In this document: positions 32,768 through 41,345 of the stretch, piece after piece
Layout: every line of letters begins with the position of its first letter
How positions within the stretch are numbered: position 1 is the first letter of the stretch
Assembly: GCF_043235035.1 (NCBI RefSeq)
Contig: NZ_JAZAQF010000095.1
Location: 1 to 64,000, forward strand
Length of the DNA stretch: 64,000 nucleotides
DNA from: CACIAM-69d sp001698445
Lineage (GTDB): Bacteria > Cyanobacteriota > Cyanobacteriia > CACIAM-69d
Reading direction: 5' to 3'
Program-made: the position numbers and the translations under genes
The notes under the pieces: model-generated
What the model was told of the DNA's origin: nothing
What the model saw: only the letters and a program-made list of their open reading frames with translations
The model's database searches: none

Positions 32768-34642
32768 CTATTCGCCCGTGGCGTAGCGAACTAGGTTCAG
32801 CAACTGTTGCCGGAGGGTTTCGAGTCCCAAGCGATCGCCTGCGGAAATAAATACCCCGTGGGGACATTCCGCCTTGGCCTGCTCGATCGCCTCGGAGCTA
32901 GCCGCGTCAATTTTGTTGAAAACCAGCAGTTCCGGCCCCGGAACGATCGGCATTTCACCCAAAATTTCATGCACCGCCGCAATATGTCGGGGCCAGGAAG
33001 GATGGGATAAATCTACCAAGTGCAGCAGGGCTTCTGCTTCTGTCACCTCCTCCAGGGTGGCGCGGAAGGCATCCATCAAGGGCGGGGGCAGCTCTTGAAT
33101 AAACCCCACCGTGTCCGTGAGCAGGATCGATCGCCCCTCGGTGGGTTCCGCGAATTCGGGGCTGTCTGGAAATTCCGATTCAGCGATCGGGGCGATCGGG
33201 GTGGGCGCAGTCAGGGTCAGGCGGCGAGTGGTTGGATCCAACGTGGCAAACAGTTGATCGGCCGCGTAGACTTCCGCATCGGTCAGCACGTTCAATAGGG
33301 TTGATTTTCCAGCATTGGTATAACCCACGATCGCCACGGTCGGCACATCGTGGTGTTGGCGACGTTGGCGTAGGCGGTTGCGGTGGGCCTGGAGTTCGTT
33401 CACCTCCCGTTGCAAGCGGGCAATGCGTCGTTGAATCACCCGGCGTTCGGTTTCCAATTTGGTTTCACCGGGCCCTCGGGTTCCAATGCCGCCGCCCAAC
33501 CGAGACATGGCTTGGCCACGGCCCGTCAGTCGCGGCATGAGATATTCCAACTGGGCCAGTTCCACTTGCAGCTTGCCCGCGCCCGATCGGGCCCGTTGCG
33601 CAAAGATATCGAGAATCACCTCGGTGCGATCGACCACGCGCGTGCCGATGAATTTTTCCAAGTTGCGGATTTGGGCCGGGGACAAGTCCCGATCGAACGC
33701 CACCAGGTTGGCCCCCAAGCTCTGGGCCTGGAGGGCAATTTCTTCCACCTTCCCTTCACCCACCACGGTTTGGGGATGGGGGCGCGATCGCTTTTGGCGC
33801 ACCACGCCGACCACGGAACCGCCGGCCGTGTCCACCAACCGATCGAGTTCCGCCAACCCGTCTTCAAAGGCCCTGGGATCCCGATCGCTCGTTTGCACCC
33901 CCACCAACAACACCCGATCGCCCGCTTGATCAATCTCTAAGCCGGACACTTCCCGGGCAAACTCGGCCTCCAGCCCCGTCACAAAGTCCAGAAAGTCCTG
34001 CTCTGCCAAGTCCTCGATCGGGACAGGGGGTAACACCGTGGTGCTTTGGGTGACGCTTTCGGCTGTCGATTCCGTCCCTCGCACCACCAGCCCCGGCAGA
34101 TTAGACGGCGGCAACAGATGGGCCACCCGCGCCGATTTCACATAGCCCCCCACACCACCGCCGCGCCGCGCAAAGCCACTACCCGTGAGTGGCAGCCAAA
34201 CCAACGCATCCAACCGTTGCAGGGCCAAAGCCGTCAAGGCTCCGGTTCCCGGCTGGTCTGACTCGGGCGCGGTGGCCATGCAACGAATTCCGCACAGGCG
34301 CTCGGCCCCATAGCGCGGCAATTCCAAAGGCGGGATTTGGGTTTGGCGCGGTGTGCCCACGCCGACTCGAATCACCTGGCCCCGCCGGTTAAAGTAAACG
34401 CAAAGGGGTTTTTCCAGTTCGGTGCTGATGGCGGCCAGGCGCTGGGCAAATTCCGGCGTGGTGAAGCGATCGCCGGGCACGCGCTGATGATAAAGCCGCT
34501 TCAGTTGTTTGAGTTGGTTGGTTTTGAGACCTTTCAGATCTCCATGAATGGTTTCGATAAGCCACCTCAGAATGCGACAAAAAAATGGAACAAAATAGAA
34601 CGGCAAAACGAACCAGATTCCCAAACGGCGATCGCCGCACAT
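32768..34642 (-). CDS. hflX: GTPase HflX
   Basis: A ribosome-associated GTPase that rescues or splits stalled ribosomes. The GTPase core has G1 GYTNAGKSTLL, G3 DTVGFIQELPP and G4 FNKID. The N-terminal HflX domain (DRDPRAFEDGLAELDRLVDTAGG to RTEVILDIFAQRA) and the charged coiled-coil region are present, plus a long cyanobacterial N-terminal extension with ELPRYGAERLCGIRC. The family-like N-terminus begins at IETIHGDLKGLK (about 34561), but no ATG, GTG or TTG lies there; the first ATG is at 34642 with a hydrophobic, non-family leader. The true start is unresolved. Confidence 0.9.
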   Translation of the reverse strand: MCGDRRLGIWFVLPFYFVPFFCRILRWLIETIHGDLKGLKTNQLKQLKRLYHQRVPGDRFTTPEFAQRLAAISTELEKPLCVYFNRRGQVIRVGVGTPRQTQIPPLELPRYGAERLCGIRCMATAPESDQPGTGALTALALQRLDALVWLPLTGSGFARRGGGVGGYVKSARVAHLLPPSNLPGLVVRGTESTAESVTQSTTVLPPVPIEDLAEQDFLDFVTGLEAEFAREVSGLEIDQAGDRVLLVGVQTSDRDPRAFEDGLAELDRLVDTAGGSVVGVVRQKRSRPHPQTVVGEGKVEEIALQAQSLGANLVAFDRDLSPAQIRNLEKFIGTRVVDRTEVILDIFAQRARSGAGKLQVELAQLEYLMPRLTGRGQAMSRLGGGIGTRGPGETKLETERRVIQRRIARLQREVNELQAHRNRLRQRRQHHDVPTVAIVGYTNAGKSTLLNVLTDAEVYAADQLFATLDPTTRRLTLTAPTPIAPIAESEFPDSPEFAEPTEGRSILLTDTVGFIQELPPPLMDAFRATLEEVTEAEALLHLVDLSHPSWPRHIAAVHEILGEMPIVPGPELLVFNKIDAASSEAIEQAKAECPHGVFISAGDRLGLETLRQQLLNLVRYATGE

Positions 34643-34963
34643 CTCCCACCTGGGAGGGGCGATCGGGCGGTGGAGAATGGTTCAATTTTAGGCGGGCCGG
34701 GCCGGCTAAGGCGAGGGTGATTCCTGATCCTTAGGCGGTTCAACGGCTCAACCATGCTCAAACGATGTTCTATATTGTTAACCTACAGCGTTAGACTGCT
34801 CATTGCTCGGTGATGGCAGTCCTGCCAGATCTCTAACAATTTATTGAAGTTAGTTCCTTAGAAGCAGCAATATTCCATATTCAAGAAATGGTTTAGGAAG
34901 TTTTATATTGAGAATTTCACTTCAATAGTATTTAAATCTAATGATAATTGAAATGGGAGATGG
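34643..34963. other. AT-rich intergenic region
   Basis: No gene seen in 321 bases. A hairpin TGGCAGTCCTGCCA (about 34813-34826) is present. Composition falls to AT-rich from about 34780 and stays so through the next gene, unlike the surrounding core. Confidence 0.5.
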
Positions 34964-35269
34964 ATGAATAAAGGCACAAAAAAGTCTAAGTTTTATTTTG
35001 ATCCCGAGGGCAATTGGGGATGTCTTTGGGAGGATAAATATGGCAGTGGTGGAAACTTAGAATCTTGTCTTGATATGGTTTCTGACTATATCGAAAGCGA
35101 TGACTGCGATATAAATCAAGTTCGCTATCAGTTACTCGCGAAAGGTCATGCCAGCGGTAATTGGTGGTCAATTTGGTATGAGGAAGTTGAGAACGATGAG
35201 ATTGAACTAGAAGATAGTTCTGATTCTGAGCAGGAATCGTTGTGTTATTCCTATGAGGATTTTGATTAA
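34964..35269 (+). CDS. Small acidic hypothetical protein
   Basis: A 101-residue very acidic protein, rich in E, D and W (NWGCLWEDKYG, NWWSIWYEEVENDEIELED). A GGGAG motif precedes the ATG. AT-rich composition and isolation between core genes suggest acquisition. Not recognised. Acidic, tryptophan-containing small proteins are sometimes immunity or anti-restriction (DNA mimic) proteins, but nothing here shows that. Confidence 0.55.
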   Translation: MNKGTKKSKFYFDPEGNWGCLWEDKYGSGGNLESCLDMVSDYIESDDCDINQVRYQLLAKGHASGNWWSIWYEEVENDEIELEDSSDSEQESLCYSYEDFD

Positions 35270-35441
35270 GTTCTGAGCATGACCTGCGGATTCATCAGAT
35301 TTGACAGCAAAAGCTCAATCTAGCAATTCGAGTCCAGTAGATTGATCAAAGTTGCTTAGGCGAAGTGTAAAGATCTCGACGAGCGCTGATCCGAACCGTT
35401 AACCTGTGGCGTTAACCGGTTGATTAGCCCATTCCAGCGCC

Positions 35442-35972
35442 ATGCCACTTCCCGATCGCCCCGTTGCTGATCTCCCTGCCTCTGGTCTGCCCACGACTCG
35501 CCTGATCGTGCTGATTGGGCCGCCGGGCTGTGGCAAGTCCACCCTGGCCCGCCAGTGGCAAGCCGCCGCTCCCGATCGACATTGGATTTCCACCGATGCC
35601 ATTCGGGCTGAACTTTTTGGTGATGCGGCTGTTCAGGGCGACTGGTCAGCCATTTGGCAGGTGGTGTGCGATCGACTGCAAACCGCGATCGTCAATGCAG
35701 CCGATGCCGTTTACGATGCCACCAACGCTGACCCGCGCCAACGACAGCGAATCTTAGAAACCGCACGGGAATTGGGGTTTAGCCAGATCATCGGCTGGTG
35801 GGTACAAACTCCCTTGGAGCAATGCTTGGCCTGGAATGCCCAGCGCGATCGGCAGGTTCCCGCCCATGTCATTGAACGGATGGCCCAACAATTGGATCGA
35901 TCGCCCCCAGAACTGGCAGAAGGCTTTGACCAACTGGAAATCATGACTCTGACTAGTAATTTGCCCAGGTAG
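35442..35972 (+). CDS. P-loop kinase-like ATPase
   Basis: A 176-residue protein with the Walker A IGPPGCGKSTLAR at the N-terminus, followed by WISTDAIRAELFGD, a lid-like region and VYDATNADPRQRQRIL. The pattern fits the AAA_33/polynucleotide-kinase group (T4 Pnkp-like or zeta-like kinases). No phosphatase or antitoxin partner is near. Substrate could be RNA 5' ends or a small molecule. Confidence 0.75.
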   Translation: MPLPDRPVADLPASGLPTTRLIVLIGPPGCGKSTLARQWQAAAPDRHWISTDAIRAELFGDAAVQGDWSAIWQVVCDRLQTAIVNAADAVYDATNADPRQRQRILETARELGFSQIIGWWVQTPLEQCLAWNAQRDRQVPAHVIERMAQQLDRSPPELAEGFDQLEIMTLTSNLPR

Positions 35973-36034
35973 CCCCGCGACCCCAAGCCTGAATCATCCT
36001 TTGAGCACTCAGCCCAATCAGTGGTCATGGATAA

Positions 36035-36118
36035 GCACTAATAACTAGGCACTAATAACTAGGCACTAATAACTAGGCACTAATAACTAGGCACTAATAA
36101 CAAGCACTAATAACAACG
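36035..36118. repeat. 14-base tandem repeat overlapping the 3' end of the 36107 gene
   Basis: Five to six copies of GCACTAATAACTAG. The stop codon of the minus-strand gene at 36107 lies inside the array, so array length could change the C-terminus. Confidence 0.85.
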
Positions 36119-36721
36119 GGTTGGAGGCGAAAGTTGGCGCGATCGAGCCATGCCCGCTTCCACCCAGTCAATCGCCTCAATCTCAATCTGCCAACGGCTA
36201 TTGCTACTGGTCACAGCTTCTAAAGCAATTGGTTTGTCCTTGCGATCAAACATCCCGCGATCACCCACACCCAGCAGTGACTCATTTAATGAGCGTCCAT
36301 CGCGACTCAAAATACTGGACTCTGATTTCACGACATAGCGCACTGTCACATTGTTCACCGGTCTGCCCGTTTGATTTTGCACAGAACCCATGAGATGAAC
36401 AATTAAGCGTTGACTCGGGCCAGCCTGCTCAGTGCGACGTTCTGCTTCAACGCGGCATTGCAACAGCTCCACATTGCCGCCGCCATTGGCACTAGTGGCC
36501 GCCGGAGGTGGCCCCATCGGCGCAGATGCCGGAGCGCTGCTTGGGGCCGTTGGATTGTTACCCGGCCGACCACACCAAGCACTGAGATCCCGGCGGTTGC
36601 CAGCCGCATCGGTGAAGTAGCACAGGGGGTCTGTGTCCTGGCCCTGGGCTGATTTTCCGAAGCTCACCGTAAGCAACAATGCCGTTACCATCAGGGTTGA
36701 AAGCTGAACTCGGGGAACCAT
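36107..36721 (-). CDS. Exported FxLYD-like hypothetical protein
   Basis: A 204-residue protein with a signal peptide (LMVTALLLTVSFGKSAQGQ). It has a proline/alanine-rich linker (about 55-80) and a C-terminal beta-rich domain resembling FxLYD (GSVQNQTGRPVNNVTVRYVV, GVGDRGMFDRKD, IEIEAIDWV). Cysteines at about 34, 50, 88 and 203 could form disulphides in the periplasm. FxLYD domains are extracytoplasmic and of unknown function. The reading frame ends in a tandem repeat. Confidence 0.6.
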   Translation of the reverse strand: MVPRVQLSTLMVTALLLTVSFGKSAQGQDTDPLCYFTDAAGNRRDLSAWCGRPGNNPTAPSSAPASAPMGPPPAATSANGGGNVELLQCRVEAERRTEQAGPSQRLIVHLMGSVQNQTGRPVNNVTVRYVVKSESSILSRDGRSLNESLLGVGDRGMFDRKDKPIALEAVTSSNSRWQIEIEAIDWVEAGMARSRQLSPPTRCY

Positions 36722-36891
36722 GGCAGCTTGGAACTCAAAAGCTTACATAAAGTGATTTGTTTAATAATATCTGGGTTTTCGCAGGGAAGGGAATTTGCCA
36801 ATAATTTAGAAAATCAAGGTTTGGGGGCGGGTGTTGCGCCCCCGTTATTTGGATGGGTTGTTTGGATGGGCGTTAATTGGCAAATGGGCAT

Positions 36892-37701
36892 TTAGCCGAA
36901 AACGCGGTGCTCCAGGCAGGGCATTTGGCGACGGACTTGGGCCAATCGATCGGGGTTGATTTCCGCGATCGCGAGGCCCACCGGATCCCCCGCGTCGGCC
37001 AAGATTGTGCCCCAAGGATCGATAATCACCGCGTGGCCATGGGACTGGCGGCGGCCGTAGTGGAGGCCCGTTTGGGCCGGGGCGATCGCGTAACAGGTGT
37101 TCTCGATCGCCCGGGCTTGCAGCAACACTTGCCAATGATCCTTGCCCGTGTAGGCCGTGAACGCTGCGGGCACAAACAACACATCTGCGCCCTGTTTGGA
37201 CAGGTGACGATATAGCTCCGGAAACCGCACGTCATAACAAACCGAGAGGCCCAAATTGCCCAAATTGTCCGATCGATAGAGGGGCGGCAAGTGGGAACCG
37301 GCCAACACCGTTTGCGATTCGCGGTAGGTGTTGCCGTCTGGCAAATCCACATCGAACAAATGCACCTTTTCATACCGCACCACGGAGCCATCGGGATCCA
37401 CCAGCAGCGCCGTGTTGGCTACCTGGTTGTCCGGCACTGGCACGGGAAATCCACCCCCCAAAATGGTGACCTGATATTTCTGGGCCATGGTTTTCAGGAA
37501 TTTTTCGCTGGCGGCGGCGATCTCGCTGGCCTGGGCGAGTTTTTCGCTTTCTTCGCCCAAAAAGGAGAAGTTTTCCGGTAGGCCAATTAGTTCTGCCCCC
37601 CGGTTCACGGCCAGATCAATTAAGTCTTCGGCTTGGGCCAGGTTGTGGGCCAGATCGGGCTGGCTGTTCATTTGGACTGCCGCCGCCAGGTAGGACTTCA
37701 T
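36892..37701 (-). CDS. Nitrilase-superfamily hydrolase (Nit1-like)
   Basis: A 269-residue carbon-nitrogen hydrolase. The catalytic triad is visible: E43 in LPENFSFLGE, the lysine in YEKVHLFDVD and the cysteine in SVCYDVRFPE. The MKSYLAAAVQMNSQPD start is typical. The closest known relatives act on omega-amides or deaminated glutathione (Nit1/Nit2). Two in-frame starts exist (37722 and 37701); 37701 gives the standard length. Confidence 0.88.
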   Translation of the reverse strand: MKSYLAAAVQMNSQPDLAHNLAQAEDLIDLAVNRGAELIGLPENFSFLGEESEKLAQASEIAAASEKFLKTMAQKYQVTILGGGFPVPVPDNQVANTALLVDPDGSVVRYEKVHLFDVDLPDGNTYRESQTVLAGSHLPPLYRSDNLGNLGLSVCYDVRFPELYRHLSKQGADVLFVPAAFTAYTGKDHWQVLLQARAIENTCYAIAPAQTGLHYGRRQSHGHAVIIDPWGTILADAGDPVGLAIAEINPDRLAQVRRQMPCLEHRVFG

Positions 37702-38771
37702 AGGCTCAGATCGGTTTAACAACAGGAATTAGGGAATGGGTGGCCAGCGAGGGGTGAACCGCCAGGGGATGTGGCTGGCTGGGGTGACTGCTGGTTGGCG
37801 AAGTCACACCGGCCAATCCTCCAGGACAGGTCAATAGGCGGGATCGGGCAGCTCACGGGGGCGATCGCCCCGGAAAAGCCTTAGAGGCCGTTTGAAAAGC
37901 CAAAATTGCTACTCAGTAAGCCCTAGTGATCGACGTAGACAAGGAGCTTAAGCCCCTTGCCCCCACAACTATTGGTGCTTGACCCGTGCCAAAAGATACT
38001 TTTTAGACACCCTCTTAGGGTTTGATGCGACTCCCCTACAGGGTTTCATCTCAGGCTCAAGGCAGATGGCCCGCATTAGATTATCCGTAAATTCTTCCCA
38101 TTCGTTGCGTTCAGTTACACCAAGTCATTTTTCTTTGATGAATTGTTTAAGAAATTCCGGCCGATCGCCCCTTGGCCCGATTCATGATAGGTTTATGGCT
38201 CTTTGCTGGACACTAGATGTCAGCGAGCAGACCCTTCATGCTGCATTTCGCTGCTGGAGTTGTGGTGATGATTGGAGCGCGATCGACCAGACCAGCATGG
38301 AATCAGGGTCTTGATGAATCTGATGACGGGCCGATCGGCCCAGTCCAATGGACTGACTGAGCACTGACCCAGTGCTGACCGAAGACGGCTGAAGGAGCAC
38401 TGCCAGCCTACTGAAGAAGCCAACGCAATGGCTCGCCATGGCGTGAGGGTGACCCAACTGCCCGATCGCTGCCCTGGTTTTTGGGGCTGTTGTGTTGATT
38501 TTGACCGGGTTTTTGTGTGCTGGGTCGGGTTCGATCCGTTCAATCGAACAAAGACGGCTAGAATAACTTCGCTGCACTGGTTGCCGGTTGTGGCGATCGC
38601 TGCCATCCCAGCAGTCAATGCTATGCAGTCAACCTATGCAGTCAACCAGTGCAATCGAATGGTTGCCATCGAACTGAAGTCGCGGGGCAATACACCGTTG
38701 GGGGTGTTGGGCACGGGTGGAATCGCTACCGGTGACCTGCGATGGGGGTTCGATCGAGATTCGTCCAGAGG
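37702..38771. other. Region upstream of dnaA
   Basis: A gap of just over 1 kb containing a small mobile-element candidate (37880-38018), a palindrome GGGCCGATCGGCCC near 38325, a hairpin AGCACTGACCCAGTGCT at 38360-38376 and three GCAGTCAA words at 38611, 38625 and 38638. There is no tight cluster of DnaA boxes, so an origin is not claimed. The frames here look non-coding. Confidence 0.5.
37880..38018. mobile_element. Probable miniature inverted-repeat element (IS-derived)
   Basis: A segment of about 140 bases is bounded by imperfect terminal inverted repeats: CTTAGAGGCCGTTTGAAAAGC at the left (37880) and, on the opposite strand, CTAAGAGGGTGTCTAAAAAGT at the right (ending about 38018). About 15 of 21 positions match. 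No transposase is encoded, so it looks like a non-autonomous derivative of a DDE-type insertion sequence. Confidence 0.55.
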
Positions 38772-40199
38772 ATGTCCACCGTGGAAAAATCGCTCGATGC
38801 GTTCTGGGGTCAGGTTTTGGATCAGCTCCAAAACCAACTGAGTCGGCCAACGTTTGAAACTTGGATCAAAACGGCCATCGCAGAGCGCTTAGACGATCAG
38901 GCTTTGGTGGTGCGGACTCCCACGCCCTTTGCTCGCAATTGGCTGCAAAAGTATTACCTAAAGGCTATTTCCCAGGCGGCCCGCGAAGTGTTGGGCCATG
39001 AGGTGGAAATTCAGATCGTGGCGGCCCGGGGTGATGAAAGCGTTGGCGGGGCGATCGACCCGGAGGCCTTTTTGCCGCCACCGGAGCCGATCGCCGATCC
39101 CCCCAGTGCCCCGCCGATCGCCAGCCCTGCCCCCAGCGATCGGGGCCGCACCGCCACGGAACTGAACCCGAAATATACCTTTTCGCGCTTTGTGGTGGGG
39201 GCCAACAACCGCATGGCCCACGCGGCTTCCCTGGCGGTGGCCGAGTCGCCGGGTCGGGAATTTAACCCCCTGTTTTTGTGTGGGGGAGTGGGACTGGGCA
39301 AAACCCATTTGATGCAGGCGATCGGTCATTACCGCCTGGAAACAGATCCAAATGCCAGAATTTATTACGTTTCCACCGAACAATTCACCAATGATTTGAT
39401 CGCCGCCATTCGCAAGGACGGAATGCAACGGTTTCGGGAGTTTTACCGCGCCGTTGATGTGCTCATTGTGGATGACATTCAATTTATTGAAGGTAAAGAA
39501 TATACCCAAGAAGAGTTTTTCTATACCTTCAATACGTTGCATGAGGCGGGCAAGCAAGTGGTGCTAGCGAGCGATCGCCCGCCCAGTCAAATTCCTCGGC
39601 TGCAAGAGCGGCTTTCGTCCCGGTTTTCCATGGGCTTAATTGCCGATATTCAACCGCCGGATTTTGAAACCCGGATGGCCATTTTGCAGAAAAAAGCTGA
39701 GTATGAAAATATTCGGATGACCCGCGATGTTATTGAATATATTGCCGCTAGCTATACCTCCAATATTCGGGAACTGGAAGGGGCCCTAATTCGCGCGGTG
39801 GCCTATATTTCAATCTCAGGATTGCCGATGACGGTGCAGAACATTGCGCCGGTTTTGAACCCGCCCGTGGAAACGGTGGAAGCTTCGCCCGAGTCGGTGA
39901 TTCAAATTGTGGCGGATGCGTTCAATATCTCGATCGAGGATTTGAAGGGCAATTCTCGCCGCCGGGAAATTAGCCAAGCCCGTCAAATTGGGATGTATTT
40001 GATGCGGCAACATACGGATTTGAGTTTGCCTCGAATTGGGGAAGAATTTGGCGGTAAAGATCACACCACGGTGATGTATAGCTGCGACAAAGTGGCGCAA
40101 TTAAAGGATGCGGATCCAGAGTTTGCCCAAAATTTGCGCCAACTGAGCGATCGCATTAATTTGGCAGCTCAACCTCCGGCTCCACCAACAGCGAGTTAA
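38772..40199 (+). CDS. dnaA: Chromosomal replication initiator DnaA
   Basis: A 475-residue protein. Domain I is MSTVEKSLDAFWGQVLDQLQ; domain III (AAA+) has the Walker A CGGVGLGKTHLMQAIG, Walker B DVLIVDDIQFIEGK and sensor motifs (RLSSRFSMGL, NIRELEGALIRAVAY). Domain IV ends with the DNA-binding helix pattern ISQARQIGMYLMRQHTDLSLPRIG and FGGKDHTTVMYSC. The ATG at 38772 gives the family start. In many cyanobacteria dnaA is not next to the origin, and no dnaN follows here. Confidence 0.96.
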   Translation: MSTVEKSLDAFWGQVLDQLQNQLSRPTFETWIKTAIAERLDDQALVVRTPTPFARNWLQKYYLKAISQAAREVLGHEVEIQIVAARGDESVGGAIDPEAFLPPPEPIADPPSAPPIASPAPSDRGRTATELNPKYTFSRFVVGANNRMAHAASLAVAESPGREFNPLFLCGGVGLGKTHLMQAIGHYRLETDPNARIYYVSTEQFTNDLIAAIRKDGMQRFREFYRAVDVLIVDDIQFIEGKEYTQEEFFYTFNTLHEAGKQVVLASDRPPSQIPRLQERLSSRFSMGLIADIQPPDFETRMAILQKKAEYENIRMTRDVIEYIAASYTSNIRELEGALIRAVAYISISGLPMTVQNIAPVLNPPVETVEASPESVIQIVADAFNISIEDLKGNSRRREISQARQIGMYLMRQHTDLSLPRIGEEFGGKDHTTVMYSCDKVAQLKDADPEFAQNLRQLSDRINLAAQPPAPPTAS

Positions 40200-40288
40200 G
40201 GGTATTCAGTTAAGAGTATTGGTGCAAGGGCATCGAGTTAAGGGCATCAAGTTACAGCTCTTACCTCAATTACTAAGCATAGTCGCCC

Positions 40289-40309
40289 GTAGGGTGGGCA
40301 CTGCCCACC
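40289..40309. repeat. REP-like palindrome
   Basis: GTAGGGTGGGCACTGCCCACC, whose core GGTGGGCA/TGCCCACC is an eight-base perfect inverted repeat around one base. It belongs to a class of short palindromes found dispersed in cyanobacterial genomes. Confidence 0.7.
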
Positions 40310-40482
40310 AAACCGTTGCTTCATGGCATCTGCAATATGGCGTGCCAATAATTCTAGGTAAAGGCTGTAAGGGCATGGGGTTACGATTCAGGGTTCAACT
40401 CAGCCCTCTGAACTAAATCATCCGATTGCGGTAGGATAATTCCATTCTGTTTCATGATTATCAGCAGCCTTTTAGCAGTCCT

Positions 40483-41085
40483 ATGAGCGAAATCAACAGT
40501 CAAGTTCAGCGGGTTTCGGGTACTGGTTTGCCGTTACGCGGTGATGACATTGACACCGATCGCATCATTCCGGCTCGCTTTCTGCGCTGTGTCACCTTTG
40601 ATGGGTTGGGTGAATATGCCTTTGCGGACGATCGCACCCAACTGAACGGCGAGCATCCTTTCGATCAGGCTCAATACCAAGGGGCCAAGCTGTTGGTGGT
40701 GAATCGTAACTTTGGCTGTGGTTCCAGCCGTGAACATGCGCCCCAGGCGATCGCCCGTTGGGGCATTGGGGCGATTGTGGGCGAAAGTTTTGCGGAAATC
40801 TTCTTTAGCAATTGCGTGGCGATCGGGATTCCCTGCGTCACGGCTAGCCATGAGGATGTGTTGGCGTTGCAAGGGGCCATTGAAGCCAACCCCAGCGCCT
40901 CGGTGTCCTTGGATTTGGTGAATCTGACCGCTGCGATCGGGGACTTAACCATCACTGTCACCATGAAGGAAGGGCCGCGCCAGGCCTTCCTCAGCGGCAT
41001 GTGGGATAGCTGCGGTCAATTGGTCAGTCAAGGAGAAGCCGTGCAGGCCACTGCTGGCCGTTTGCCTTACCTGGCTTGGGCTTAG
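40483..41085 (+). CDS. leuD: 3-Isopropylmalate dehydratase small subunit
   Basis: A 200-residue swivelling subunit of isopropylmalate isomerase in leucine synthesis. GDDIDTDRIIPARFLRCVTF, the NRNFGCGSSREHAPQAIARWG loop and ESFAEIFFSNCVAIGIPCV are diagnostic. It acts with LeuC, whose gene is not in this window. Length is normal. Confidence 0.95.
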   Translation: MSEINSQVQRVSGTGLPLRGDDIDTDRIIPARFLRCVTFDGLGEYAFADDRTQLNGEHPFDQAQYQGAKLLVVNRNFGCGSSREHAPQAIARWGIGAIVGESFAEIFFSNCVAIGIPCVTASHEDVLALQGAIEANPSASVSLDLVNLTAAIGDLTITVTMKEGPRQAFLSGMWDSCGQLVSQGEAVQATAGRLPYLAWA

Positions 41086-41108
41086 GGCCTGTCGTCATTT
41101 CCATCGCC

Positions 41109-41214
41109 GTAGGGGTTGGGTCTCCCAACCCTAACCCGGGCGATCGCTTTAACCCTGTCCACCCCTGGGAACGCCCAAGGATCACGGGAACTGGGTGGGG
41201 AGACCCCGCCCCTA
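41109..41214. repeat. Inverted pair of REP-like palindromes after leuD
   Basis: GTAGGGGTTGGGTCTCCCAA (at 41109) and a second copy reading GTAGGGGCGGGGTCTCCCC on the opposite strand (ending about 41214). Each folds on itself (GGTTGGG/CCCAACC; GGGG/CCCC), and the two face each other about 60 bases apart, so they can also form one larger structure. Confidence 0.75.
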
Positions 41215-41345
41215 CGACTGATCGGTTGGGAGAACGAGATCATTAGGGTTTCAGGCGATTTGACGACCAGCCCTAAGCCCCTTGCCCTCCACGATCTCGC
41301 CACGGTGGAATCAGGGTTGCAGACGAACGGGCAAGCCCCGATTTC

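Noticed and set aside
37979..38314. A 111-codon frame near the miniature element
   Set aside because: It starts inside the element and continues through unconserved sequence; codon use is unlike the neighbours.
37702..38771. Replication origin next to dnaA
   Set aside because: No cluster of TTATCCACA-like boxes and no AT-rich unwinding region were seen, and in cyanobacteria dnaA is often distant from the origin.
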